Of a stretch of DNA of 11,413 bases, positions 5,248 to 11,413 are shown in pieces (the first letter of the stretch is position 1; each line of letters starts with the position of its first letter). Both the position numbers and the translations under genes were made by a program. The stretch is from an uncultured Collinsella sp. (GTDB lineage: Bacteria; Actinomycetota; Coriobacteriia; Coriobacteriales; Coriobacteriaceae), in assembly GCA_900548935.1 (NCBI GenBank), contig URMR01000048.1, forward strand, positions 1 to 11,413. Direction: 5' to 3'. The notes below the pieces were generated by a model. It worked only from the letters and a program-made list of their open reading frames with translations, made no database searches and was not told the DNA's origin.

Positions 5248-6684
5248 ATGAAGACCATCAAGCTTGCTCCCGGTGAGCGCCTCGTTACCAACCAGCTCAA
5301 CCGTAAGGGCGTACTGCCGCAAAACATCGTCGACGCCGCCCGCGATATCGTGGCCAACGTGCGTACCAATGGTGATGCCGCGGTGCGCGACTACTGTCGG
5401 CGCTTTGACGGCGTTGAGCTGCAGAGCTTTCGTCTGCCGCAAGAGCAGATCGATGCCGCGCTCGAAGGCCTCGATCCCGCTTTTGTCGCGGCGCTCGAGA
5501 AGGCCGCGCGTCAGATTCGTGAGTTCCACCAGCGCGAGGTCGAGCAGAGCTGGTTTACCACGCGCCCGGACGGCACGATGCTCGGCGTTAAGGTGACCCC
5601 GCTTGCTGCAGCTGGCATCTATGTGCCGGGCGGTCGTGCGCAGTACCCTTCCACCGTGCTTATGAACGCCATTCCCGCCAAGGTGGCCGGCGTCAAACGC
5701 GTGGTCATGGTGACCCCGCCGCAAAAGGACGGCCTGATCAGCCCCTACACGCTCGCTGCGGCAAAGCTCGGCGGCGTGGACGAGATCTATATGGTGGGCG
5801 GCGCCCAGGCCGTGGCCGCGCTGGCGTACGGTACCGAGACCATTCCGCGCGTCGACAAAATCACCGGTCCGGGCAACGCCTTTGTCGCCGCTGCCAAGCA
5901 GATTGTCTCGGGTGATGTGGGTATCGATATGGTCGCCGGTCCCTCCGAGGTCTGCGTGCTGGCCGACGCCACGGCCAAGCCCATGGTGGTCGCGGCCGAC
6001 CTGATGGCCCAGGCCGAGCACGATCCGCTGGCAGCCTGCTATCTGGTGACCTGCGACGAGCAGTTTGCGCGTGAGGTCGAGGCGGGTATCGATATTCTGG
6101 TAGCGCAGTCGCCACGCGCCGAAATCACGCGCGCTTCGCTCGACAATGAGGGCACAATCGTGGTGGCCGCCGACATGGCTGCCGCCGTCGAGGCGGTGAA
6201 CACCGTGGCACCCGAGCACCTGGAGCTGCACTGCAAGGACGCGATGGGCCTGCTCGGCGGCATTCGCAACGCCGGCGCCATCTTTGTGGGCGCTTGGAGC
6301 TCCGAGCCGCTCGGCGATTACGTTGCCGGCCCCAATCACACGCTGCCGACCGGCGGCACGGCCATGTTCTCCAACCCGCTTTCGGTAGAGGAGTTCGTCA
6401 AGCGCTCGAGCGTCATTTGCTATACGCCCGAGGGCCTGCTCTCCGACGCTCCCGCCACACAGCGTCTAGCCGAGGCCGAGGGTCTGTGGGCACACGCGCT
6501 TTCGGCCGCACTGCGTCGCCGCGTGCTGGAGCAGGGCGAGGATGCCGTGAGCGCCGAGTCGCTGGCCGCGGCCGACCTGACCAAGGTCGCCTGGCCGGGC
6601 GATGCCGTGGCGACGGTTGCCGAGGGTGTGGACCTGGTGGCCGCAAGCGCGGATGGAGCTGGCCCGACTGGCGAGGAGGCCTAA
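5248..6684 (+). CDS. hisD: Histidinol dehydrogenase (EC 1.1.1.23)
   Basis: A 478-residue cytoplasmic zinc enzyme catalysing the last two steps, NAD-dependent oxidation of histidinol to histidine. Seen: [51 protein letters not shown] and the AGPSEV stretch. Catalytic residues are E323-H324 (in APEHLEL), and probable zinc ligands are Q255 and H258 (in AQAEHD), D357 (in [13 protein letters not shown]) and H416 (in GLWAHALS). All expected residues are present. The start is ATG 5248 with AGGGGAT about seven bases upstream; the frame is open further upstream, but that extension has no family similarity. Normal HisD is about 430 residues; here some 45 Ala/Glu-rich residues follow the conserved end and carry the ribosome site of hisC. 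The hisC ATG follows after one base. Confidence 0.97.
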   Translation: MKTIKLAPGERLVTNQLNRKGVLPQNIVDAARDIVANVRTNGDAAVRDYCRRFDGVELQSFRLPQEQIDAALEGLDPAFVAALEKAARQIREFHQREVEQSWFTTRPDGTMLGVKVTPLAAAGIYVPGGRAQYPSTVLMNAIPAKVAGVKRVVMVTPPQKDGLISPYTLAAAKLGGVDEIYMVGGAQAVAALAYGTETIPRVDKITGPGNAFVAAAKQIVSGDVGIDMVAGPSEVCVLADATAKPMVVAADLMAQAEHDPLAACYLVTCDEQFAREVEAGIDILVAQSPRAEITRASLDNEGTIVVAADMAAAVEAVNTVAPEHLELHCKDAMGLLGGIRNAGAIFVGAWSSEPLGDYVAGPNHTLPTGGTAMFSNPLSVEEFVKRSSVICYTPEGLLSDAPATQRLAEAEGLWAHALSAALRRRVLEQGEDAVSAESLAAADLTKVAWPGDAVATVAEGVDLVAASADGAGPTGEEA

Positions 6685-6685
6685 A

Positions 6686-7801
6686 ATGGCCGAACTCACG
6701 CCCCGCATGAAGGAGCTCGTCCAGCCCTACTTGGCCGGCATTGAGCCCTACGATCCCAACTTTACGCCCACGCGCATCAACCTTTCGGCCAACGAGAACA
6801 CCTATCCCGTGCCGGCCGGCGTGCGCGAGGCGGTCGACGCGGCCCTGGCTGCCACGCCGCTCAACCGCTACCCCGATCCCATGTCCAACGACCTGCGCGA
6901 CGAGCTTGCCACTTGGCATGGCGTTACGCGCGAGAACATTTGCGTGGGCAACGGCGGCGACGAGCTGCTCTATAACTACCTGCTGGCGTTTGGCGGCGCG
7001 GGGAGGACCCTGCTCAACTGCCCGCCGTGCTTTAGCGAGTACGCGTTCTTTGCATCGCTCTGTCAGACCGAGGTGCGCGACGTGTGGCGCGACCCGGCGA
7101 CCTTTGAGCTCGACCAGGCGGCGGTGCTTGCGGCGGCGCCCGAGTGCAACCTGGCAATCGTGACCTCGCCCAACAATCCCACGGGCGACGTGGCGCCGCT
7201 CGACTTTGTCGCGGCGCTTTGCGATGCGTGCCCCGGCATGGTAATGGTCGACGAGGCCTACGTTGAGTTCGCCGACGATTCGTTTGGCGCGGCCACCACG
7301 GCGCAAGGCCTTATCGCCGAGCATCCCAACCTGGTGATTTTGCATACGCTGTCCAAGGCGTTCGGCGCCGCCGGTACGCGTCTGGGCTATGTGATTGCAG
7401 CCCCCGAGGTCATCGACGTGTTCGCGGCGATTCGCCAGATCTATTCGGTCAATGTGCTGAGCCAGGCCGCCGCGCTTGCCTGCGTGCGTGCCCGCGATGC
7501 GTACGCGCCCGTGGTGGCACAGGTCGCATCCGAGCGCGAGCGCGAGCTGTGCGCCCTGCGCGCGATGGCTGCCGAGGGCATGCCCGTGGAGGCATGGCCG
7601 AGCGCGGCAAACTTTGCACTCGTGCGTACGCCGCATGCCACGCGCGTGCGCGAGCGCCTACGCGACGAGTATTCGATTCTGGTGCGCGACTTTAGCTATG
7701 CGCCGGGGCTCGCGGATTGCTTACGCATTACCGTGGGTACCCCGCAGGAAAACGACGAGGTGCTGGCTGCGTTTGCCGCGCTGGTGAAGGAGGAGATGTA
7801 G
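6686..7801 (+). CDS. hisC: Histidinol-phosphate aminotransferase (EC 2.6.1.9)
   Basis: A 371-residue fold-type I PLP aminotransferase converting imidazole-acetol phosphate plus glutamate to histidinol phosphate. Seen: INLSANENTYPVP near the N-terminus (substrate-side loop), the cofactor-ring element SPNNPTGDV (161-169), VDEAYVEF, and the PLP lysine K224 within HTLSKAFGAAGTRLGY, with R232 contacting the cofactor phosphate. Length is typical of the family. The start ATG at 6686 is preceded by GAGGAGG at 6673-6679, inside the end of hisD; an upstream in-frame ATG at 6602 would overlap hisD by 80 bases and adds no conserved sequence. Its TAG is followed immediately by the hisB ATG. Aminotransferases of this type can also act on aromatic amino acids, but the operon context fixes the main role. 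Confidence 0.97.
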   Translation: MAELTPRMKELVQPYLAGIEPYDPNFTPTRINLSANENTYPVPAGVREAVDAALAATPLNRYPDPMSNDLRDELATWHGVTRENICVGNGGDELLYNYLLAFGGAGRTLLNCPPCFSEYAFFASLCQTEVRDVWRDPATFELDQAAVLAAAPECNLAIVTSPNNPTGDVAPLDFVAALCDACPGMVMVDEAYVEFADDSFGAATTAQGLIAEHPNLVILHTLSKAFGAAGTRLGYVIAAPEVIDVFAAIRQIYSVNVLSQAAALACVRARDAYAPVVAQVASERERELCALRAMAAEGMPVEAWPSAANFALVRTPHATRVRERLRDEYSILVRDFSYAPGLADCLRITVGTPQENDEVLAAFAALVKEEM

Positions 7802-8389
7802 ATGGACCGCTATGCCGAGGTAACCCGCAAGACGGGCGAGACCGACATTGTCGTAAAGCTCGACTTGGACGGAAGCGGCGTGTGCGATATCTCGACCGGC
7901 GTGCCGTTTTTCGACCACATGCTCAACGCTTTTGGCCGCCATGGTCTGTTCGATCTGACGGTGCACGCGGTGGGCGACGTGGAGGTCGATGCGCACCACA
8001 CCGTCGAGGACACGGGTATTGTGCTGGGCGAGGCGTTTTGCCAGGCGCTGGGCGACAAGGCGGGCATTACGCGCTTTGCCGACGCGGCGATCGCCATGGA
8101 CGAGACGCTTGTGATGGCCGCCGTGGATATCTCGGGCCGCGGGCAGGCCTATTGCGAGCTGCCCGTGCCGACCGAGCGCGTGGGCGGCTTCGATACCGAG
8201 CTGGCCGTTGAGTTCTTCTATGCCTTCGCACGCGATGCCAAGCTCACGCTGCACGTGCGCGAACTGGCGGGCGGCAACTCGCATCACATTATCGAGGCCG
8301 CCTTTAAGGCCGTGGGCCGCACGATGCGCCACGCCTGTGAGCTCGATCCCCGCGTGCAGGGTATCCCCAGCACCAAGGGCTCGCTGTAA
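7802..8389 (+). CDS. hisB: Imidazoleglycerol-phosphate dehydratase (EC 4.2.1.19)
   Basis: A 195-residue monofunctional dehydratase converting imidazole-glycerol phosphate to imidazole-acetol phosphate, a manganese enzyme forming 24-mers in known members. Seen: FFDHMLNAFGRHG (37-49), DAHHTVEDTGIVLGEA (63-78), SGRGQAYCEL (111-120) and GGNSHHIIEAAFKA (157-170). The metal-binding histidines and glutamates H65, H66, E69, H161, H162 and E165 are all present. There is no N-terminal HAD phosphatase domain as in enterobacterial HisB, so histidinol-phosphate phosphatase must be encoded elsewhere. The ATG follows the hisC stop with no intervening base, and AAGGAGGAG at the end of hisC serves as ribosome site. 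A REP-like inverted repeat begins on the base directly after the stop codon. Confidence 0.97.
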   Translation: MDRYAEVTRKTGETDIVVKLDLDGSGVCDISTGVPFFDHMLNAFGRHGLFDLTVHAVGDVEVDAHHTVEDTGIVLGEAFCQALGDKAGITRFADAAIAMDETLVMAAVDISGRGQAYCELPVPTERVGGFDTELAVEFFYAFARDAKLTLHVRELAGGNSHHIIEAAFKAVGRTMRHACELDPRVQGIPSTKGSL

Positions 8390-8504
8390 CCTGCCAAAAA
8401 GGGACAGGTTTATTTTGGCAGGTTTTATCTGCGGGAATGCTGTCTCATGTGGTGGGTGAACGTTTAACCGACCAAAATAAACCTGTCCCTTTTTGGCAGG
8501 TTTT
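8390..8504 (+). repeat. REPIN-like inverted repeat between hisB and hisH
   Basis: A 29-base sequence at 8390-8418 recurs as its perfect reverse complement at 8472-8500, separated by 53 bases; its core is GGGACAGGTTTATTTTGG. Each unit also carries its own small dyad: CCTGCCAAAA (8390-8399) with TTTTGGCAGG (8413-8422) on the left, and CCAAAA (8472-8477) with TTTTGG (8491-8496) on the right. TTTTGGCAGGTTTT occurs at 8413-8426 and again at 8491-8504. Two REP-like units in inverted orientation around a spacer is the layout of a REPIN. It could also act as a terminator or mRNA-stabilising hairpin inside the operon. It accounts for most of the 137-base gap, in an operon whose other junctions are mostly tight. 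Confidence 0.85.
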
Positions 8505-8526
8505 GAATGGGAAAAGGGAGGGTCGC

Positions 8527-9228
8527 GTGGGCGAACCGAAGATCGTGGTGGTCGACTACCACAAGGGCAACTTGTCGAGCGTCGTGCGCGGGCTTGCACG
8601 CGCCGGTGCCGCCGCCTGCACGTCGGACGATCCGGAGCAGATCCGCAACGCCGATGGCCTGGTCATCCCGGGCGTGGGCGCGTTCTATGACGCGATCGCC
8701 TTTATGCGCCAGAGCGGCGAGGCGGACGCGGTGCTCGACGCCGTTGCCGCCGGAACTCCGCTGTTCGGCATCTGCTTGGGCCTTCAGCTATTTTTTGAGC
8801 GTGGCAACGAGGGCGTGTCTGCGGACGAGGGCGTGGTCGCCGACGGCAACGCCCCCGAGCGGGCTGGTGGTCCCTGGGTCGATGGCCTGGGTATTATGCG
8901 CGGTTCGTGCACGCGCCTGGAGTCGAGCCGCCTGAAGGTGCCGCACGTGGGCTGGGACCAGGTGCACATGACGCCCGCCGGCGCGGCCGACCCGCTGCTT
9001 GCTGGTTTTGCCGAGGGTGCCAACATGTACTTTACCCACAGCTACGCGGTGGCCGACGACGCCGATGCTGCCGACGTTCTGGCGCGCACGCACTACACGC
9101 GGAGCTTCCCGTGCATCGTGCGCCATGACAACGTGTGGGGCTGCCAGTTCCATCCTGAGAAATCCTCCGCGCTGGGTCAGCGCATCCTTAAGAACTTCGT
9201 CAACATCGTCGAGGAGGTTGGCCGATGA
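8527..9228 (+). CDS. hisH: Imidazole glycerol phosphate synthase, glutaminase subunit (EC 4.3.2.10)
   Basis: A 233-residue class I glutamine amidotransferase that hydrolyses glutamine and channels ammonia to HisF. Seen: IVVVDYHKGNLSSV at the N-terminus, GLVIPGVGAF, the nucleophile C83 in FGICLGLQLFFE, VPHVGWDQV, YFTHSYAV, and the remaining triad H209/E211 in CQFHPEKSS. I chose the GTG at 8527 because GGGAGGG (8516-8522) lies four bases before it and the conserved domain begins four codons later. The frame is open back to an ATG at 8437, but that would put 30 non-conserved residues translated from the repeat element at the N-terminus. Slightly longer than usual (about 200-215) through a segment at about 95-115. 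The stop overlaps the hisA start as ATGA. Confidence 0.95.
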   Translation: MGEPKIVVVDYHKGNLSSVVRGLARAGAAACTSDDPEQIRNADGLVIPGVGAFYDAIAFMRQSGEADAVLDAVAAGTPLFGICLGLQLFFERGNEGVSADEGVVADGNAPERAGGPWVDGLGIMRGSCTRLESSRLKVPHVGWDQVHMTPAGAADPLLAGFAEGANMYFTHSYAVADDADAADVLARTHYTRSFPCIVRHDNVWGCQFHPEKSSALGQRILKNFVNIVEEVGR

Positions 9229-9968
9229 TCCTGTTCCCCGCAATCGATCTGATCGGCGGCAAGGTTGTGCGCCTGGAGCGCGGCGACCGCAGCCGCTGCA
9301 AGGTATATTCCGACGACCCCGTGGCCGTCGCCCGCTCGTTTGCCGAGCAGGGCGCAAGCTGGGTGCATGTCGTCGACCTGTCCGCTGCCTTTGGTGAGGA
9401 CGAGGACACATGCGCTGCCAACTCGGCGGCGATTAAGGCCATCTGCGGCGTCGGCGGTCTGTCCGTGGACGTGGGCGGCGGCGTTCGCTCACTCGCGCGC
9501 ATCGATGAGCTGACAGGCTATGGTGCTCGCCGCATTGCGCTGGGCACCGTGCTCGTGACCGAGCCGGGTTTTGCTGAGGTGGCAGCCCAAGGCTTTGGCG
9601 AGCTGCTGGTAGCAGATATCGCCGCGCGCGACGGTCAGGTCAAGGTGAACGGCTGGCGTGACGGCGCGGGCGTGGCGCTCGACGATGCCGTGGCGCAGCT
9701 TTCCGAGCTGGGCTTTAAGCATCTGGTGTATACCGACATCGCGCGCGATGGCATGCAGACGGGCATCGACGTGGCGGCATATCGCCATGTGGCGCAGGTC
9801 GCGGGCTTTCCCGTCGTGGCGTCGGGCGGTATCTCGACGCTCGGCGATATTCGCGCGCTTGCCGCGGTGGGTGAGGGCGCGATCGAAGGTGCCATTACCG
9901 GTCGCGCGCTCTACGAGGGCAACTTTACGCTGGCCCAGGCGCTGGCCGCCGCCCGAGGGGAGGAGTAG
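9225..9968 (+). CDS. hisA: ProFAR isomerase, HisA (EC 5.3.1.16)
   Basis: A 247-residue (beta/alpha)8-barrel enzyme that isomerises ProFAR to PRFAR (Amadori rearrangement). Seen: FPAIDLIGGKVVRL with catalytic D8, the first phosphate loop VDVGGGVRS, LLVADIAARDGQVKVNGW with the second catalytic aspartate D131, YTDIARDGMQTGID, and the second phosphate loop VVASGGISTLGDI. Length is normal. The start overlaps the hisH stop by four bases (ATGA), so the two are translationally coupled. Many Actinobacteria have a bifunctional PriA (HisA plus TrpF) in this place; I cannot tell from sequence alone whether this copy has TrpF activity, so only the HisA role is called. hisF follows after three bases. Confidence 0.96.
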   Translation: MILFPAIDLIGGKVVRLERGDRSRCKVYSDDPVAVARSFAEQGASWVHVVDLSAAFGEDEDTCAANSAAIKAICGVGGLSVDVGGGVRSLARIDELTGYGARRIALGTVLVTEPGFAEVAAQGFGELLVADIAARDGQVKVNGWRDGAGVALDDAVAQLSELGFKHLVYTDIARDGMQTGIDVAAYRHVAQVAGFPVVASGGISTLGDIRALAAVGEGAIEGAITGRALYEGNFTLAQALAAARGEE

Positions 9969-9971
9969 CCC

Positions 9972-10754
9972 ATGCTTACCAAACGTGTGATTCCCTGCCT
10001 GGACGTCAAGGACGGCCGTGTGGTCAAGGGCGTCAACTTTGTGAGCTTGCGCGATGCGGGCGACCCGGTGGAGCTAGCGCGTGCCTACGATCGCGAGGGT
10101 GCGGACGAGGTCGTCTTCCTGGACATTACCGCCACGAGCGACAACCGCGCAACGACCATCGAGATGGCGGCGCATGCTGCCGAGGAGCTCGCTATTCCCT
10201 ATACCGTGGGCGGCGGCTTTCGCGATCTTGCGGGCATGCGCACCATGGTTGCAGCTGGTGCCGACAAGGTATCGCTCAACTCGGCGGCCGTGCGCGATCC
10301 GTCGTTGATTAGCCAGGCTGCCGCGGCGTTTGGCAGCCAGGCCGTGGTCGTGGCGATCGATGCCAAGCGCGTCGGTTTGCCCGGCGCATCCGGTGCCGAC
10401 AAGTGGGAGGTCTTTACCGCGGGAGGCCGCAACGCCACGGGTATCGACGCGGTGGCGTGGGCCGAGGAGGCGGCTCGTCGTGGCGCCGGCGAAATCCTAC
10501 TGACCAGCATGGATCGCGACGGTACCAAGGCCGGTTTTGATTTGGCACTCACCCGTGCCGTGGCGCGCGCGGTGCCGATTCCCGTCATCGCGAGCGGCGG
10601 CGTGGGCACGCTCGAACATTTTGCCGAGGGCGTGATCGAGGGCGAGGCCGACGCCGTGCTGGCGGCGAGCGTCTTTCACTTTGGAACCTTCAGCATTCGC
10701 GAAGTCAAAGAGTATATGGCCAGTCAAGGCATCCCCGTGAGATTGGATTTTTAA
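9972..10754 (+). CDS. hisF: Imidazole glycerol phosphate synthase, cyclase subunit (EC 4.3.2.10)
   Basis: A 260-residue (beta/alpha)8-barrel that uses ammonia from HisH to convert PRFAR into imidazole-glycerol phosphate and AICAR. Seen: [19 protein letters not shown] with catalytic D11, [42 protein letters not shown] with catalytic D130, [18 protein letters not shown], and [14 protein letters not shown]. Both catalytic aspartates fall at the canonical positions 11 and 130. Length is normal for the family. HisF and HisA are paralogous barrels and lie side by side here. The hisI ATG begins on the base after the hisF stop. Confidence 0.97.
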   Translation: MLTKRVIPCLDVKDGRVVKGVNFVSLRDAGDPVELARAYDREGADEVVFLDITATSDNRATTIEMAAHAAEELAIPYTVGGGFRDLAGMRTMVAAGADKVSLNSAAVRDPSLISQAAAAFGSQAVVVAIDAKRVGLPGASGADKWEVFTAGGRNATGIDAVAWAEEAARRGAGEILLTSMDRDGTKAGFDLALTRAVARAVPIPVIASGGVGTLEHFAEGVIEGEADAVLAASVFHFGTFSIREVKEYMASQGIPVRLDF

Positions 10755-11096
10755 ATGGAGCAAGTGACAACTGCGTCCGAGCTCAAATACGACGCCAAAG
10801 GATTGATTCCTTGTGTGGTTCAGCAGTACGACACCGGCGAGGTGCTTATGGTTGCCTGGATGAACGAGGAGTCGGTGGGGCTGACGCTCAAGACCGGCAC
10901 CACGTGGTTTTGGAGCCGTAGCCGCCAGGAGCTCTGGAACAAGGGCGCGACGAGCGGCAACATGCAGGCGGTCAAGGAGCTCTGGGCCGACTGCGATAGC
11001 GATACGCTGCTGGTCAAGGTCGACTCGCCGGGTCCGGCCTGCCATACCGGCAACCGTACCTGCTTCTTTAAGCGCGTGGAAGGGGGAGTGCGATGA
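10755..11096 (+). CDS. hisI: Phosphoribosyl-AMP cyclohydrolase (EC 3.5.4.19)
   Basis: A 113-residue metalloenzyme that opens the adenine ring of phosphoribosyl-AMP, the third step of the pathway. It is a stand-alone cyclohydrolase without the fused HisE domain found in enterobacteria. Seen: [11 protein letters not shown] (30-40), the signature [18 protein letters not shown] (52-69), the acidic metal site DCDSD (79-83), and [12 protein letters not shown] (94-105) with C96 and C103. Together with C80 these cysteines match the known zinc-site pattern. Length is normal for the monofunctional form. The ATG abuts the hisF TAA, and the TGA overlaps the start of the next small gene (ATGA). Confidence 0.97.
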   Translation: MEQVTTASELKYDAKGLIPCVVQQYDTGEVLMVAWMNEESVGLTLKTGTTWFWSRSRQELWNKGATSGNMQAVKELWADCDSDTLLVKVDSPGPACHTGNRTCFFKRVEGGVR

Positions 11097-11320
11097 AAGC
11101 CGTGACGCCGTTCGAGGTCGCCGACTGCAACACCGAGCTCCTCCGCGCGGGCGTGCCATGCCGCGTGCACCTGACTGATGCCTGCGGGGCGCAGTCGCTT
11201 TGGCTCGAGGCCGAGAAAGAAAGGCTCGATGAGGCCCATGCCGTCATCGTCGAGTTCTTTGAGAAAAAGGGCGCAAAGCCTCGGTTCGATGAGACCGGTA
11301 CCTACTTTACGCTGCAGTAA
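11093..11320 (+). CDS. Small protein of unknown function (TDACG motif), coupled to hisI
   Basis: A 75-residue, probably cytoplasmic protein with no signal or membrane segment. It starts inside the hisI stop (ATGA) with GGGGGAG eight bases upstream, so it is very likely translated. The central stretch [16 protein letters not shown] (24-39) is followed by a helix (about 44-60) and a final strand GTYFTLQ, giving a compact alpha/beta prediction. Three cysteines (12, 23, 31) are present. From memory it resembles the small uncharacterised 'RDAC family' proteins of Firmicutes, which share an H-L-x-D-A-C-G core; here the Arg is Thr. That link is unverified. Its position between hisI and the probable hisE suggests a role tied to histidine synthesis or metal/nucleotide handling, but no function can be assigned. 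Confidence 0.8.
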   Translation: MKAVTPFEVADCNTELLRAGVPCRVHLTDACGAQSLWLEAEKERLDEAHAVIVEFFEKKGAKPRFDETGTYFTLQ

Positions 11321-11335
11321 CGAGAGGAAATAACC

Positions 11336-11413
11336 ATGGGAGTCAGAACAGCTAACGTGCAGCCGGGAAATATCGGCGAGACACTGACGGGACTGGCCGA
11401 GGTGATTCATGGC
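11336..11413 (+). CDS. hisE: Probable phosphoribosyl-ATP pyrophosphatase, N-terminus only
   Basis: Twenty-six codons are visible before the window ends. The ATG at 11336 is preceded by AGAGGA and lies 15 bases after the previous stop. The stretch ETLTGLAEVIHG (15-26) fits the first helix of HisE (typical pattern L-x-x-L-x-x-V-I-x-x-R), preceded by a short variable N-terminus. HisE removes pyrophosphate from phosphoribosyl-ATP and is otherwise missing from this operon, while hisI here is monofunctional, so hisE is the expected neighbour. The catalytic acidic residues lie outside the window, so the call rests on a short match and context. Confidence 0.6.
   Translation, partial: MGVRTANVQPGNIGETLTGLAEVIHG

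Noticed and set aside
4142..7636. Several long minus-strand open frames (at 4142-5221, 4795-6339 and 6413-7636)
   Set aside because: They lie opposite hisZG, hisD and hisC, are rich in His/Arg/Gly low-complexity runs typical of antisense GC-rich frames, and lack recognisable domains.
8437..8526. Upstream ATG for hisH
   Set aside because: It would translate the spacer and right arm of the repeat element into a non-conserved N-terminus; the GTG at 8527 has GGGAGGG just upstream and starts right at the conserved domain.

Overview
The window looks like chromosomal DNA of a high-GC Gram-positive gut bacterium, most probably class Coriobacteriia (Collinsella-like). That placement rests on recall of family flavour and gene style: GC-rich coding, AGGAGG-type ribosome sites, ATGA-coupled genes, and a short-form HisG dependent on HisZ. 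No ribosomal marker is present to confirm it.

Left third (1-3036, all minus strand): read in the direction of transcription, there is a 162-residue protein of unknown function, two tandem GntR/HutC-type repressors whose genes overlap by 16 bases, a 193-base gap with candidate operators, and the 5' part of a sugar-phosphate SIS-domain isomerase/deglycase that runs off the left edge. This looks like the regulatory end of a sugar-phosphate catabolic locus. The substrate cannot be read from the sequence.

Divergent spacer (3037-3424): it holds an extended -10 promoter candidate for the leftward genes, a 132-base near-perfect palindrome (3129-3260), a weak promoter candidate for the rightward operon, and a 9-bp hairpin just before the first his gene.

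Right two thirds (3425-11413, all plus strand): a nearly complete histidine biosynthesis operon in the order hisZ-hisG (fused in one frame), hisD, hisC, hisB, hisH, hisA, hisF, hisI, a small conserved-looking protein, and the start of what is probably hisE. These cover the pathway from PRPP + ATP to histidine except histinol-phosphate phosphatase (histidinol-phosphatase), which must lie elsewhere because HisB is the monofunctional dehydratase. Most junctions are tight (ATGA overlaps or 0-3 base gaps). The exceptions are hisZG-hisD (107 bases) and hisB-hisH (137 bases), the latter filled by an inverted-repeat element resembling a REP doublet.

The items most worth a second look are the HisZ-HisG fusion, the 75-residue protein coupled between hisI and hisE, the REPIN-like element inside the operon with mutually exclusive hairpins, and the long palindrome between the divergent units. 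I see no phage, toxin-antitoxin, CRISPR or defence system.
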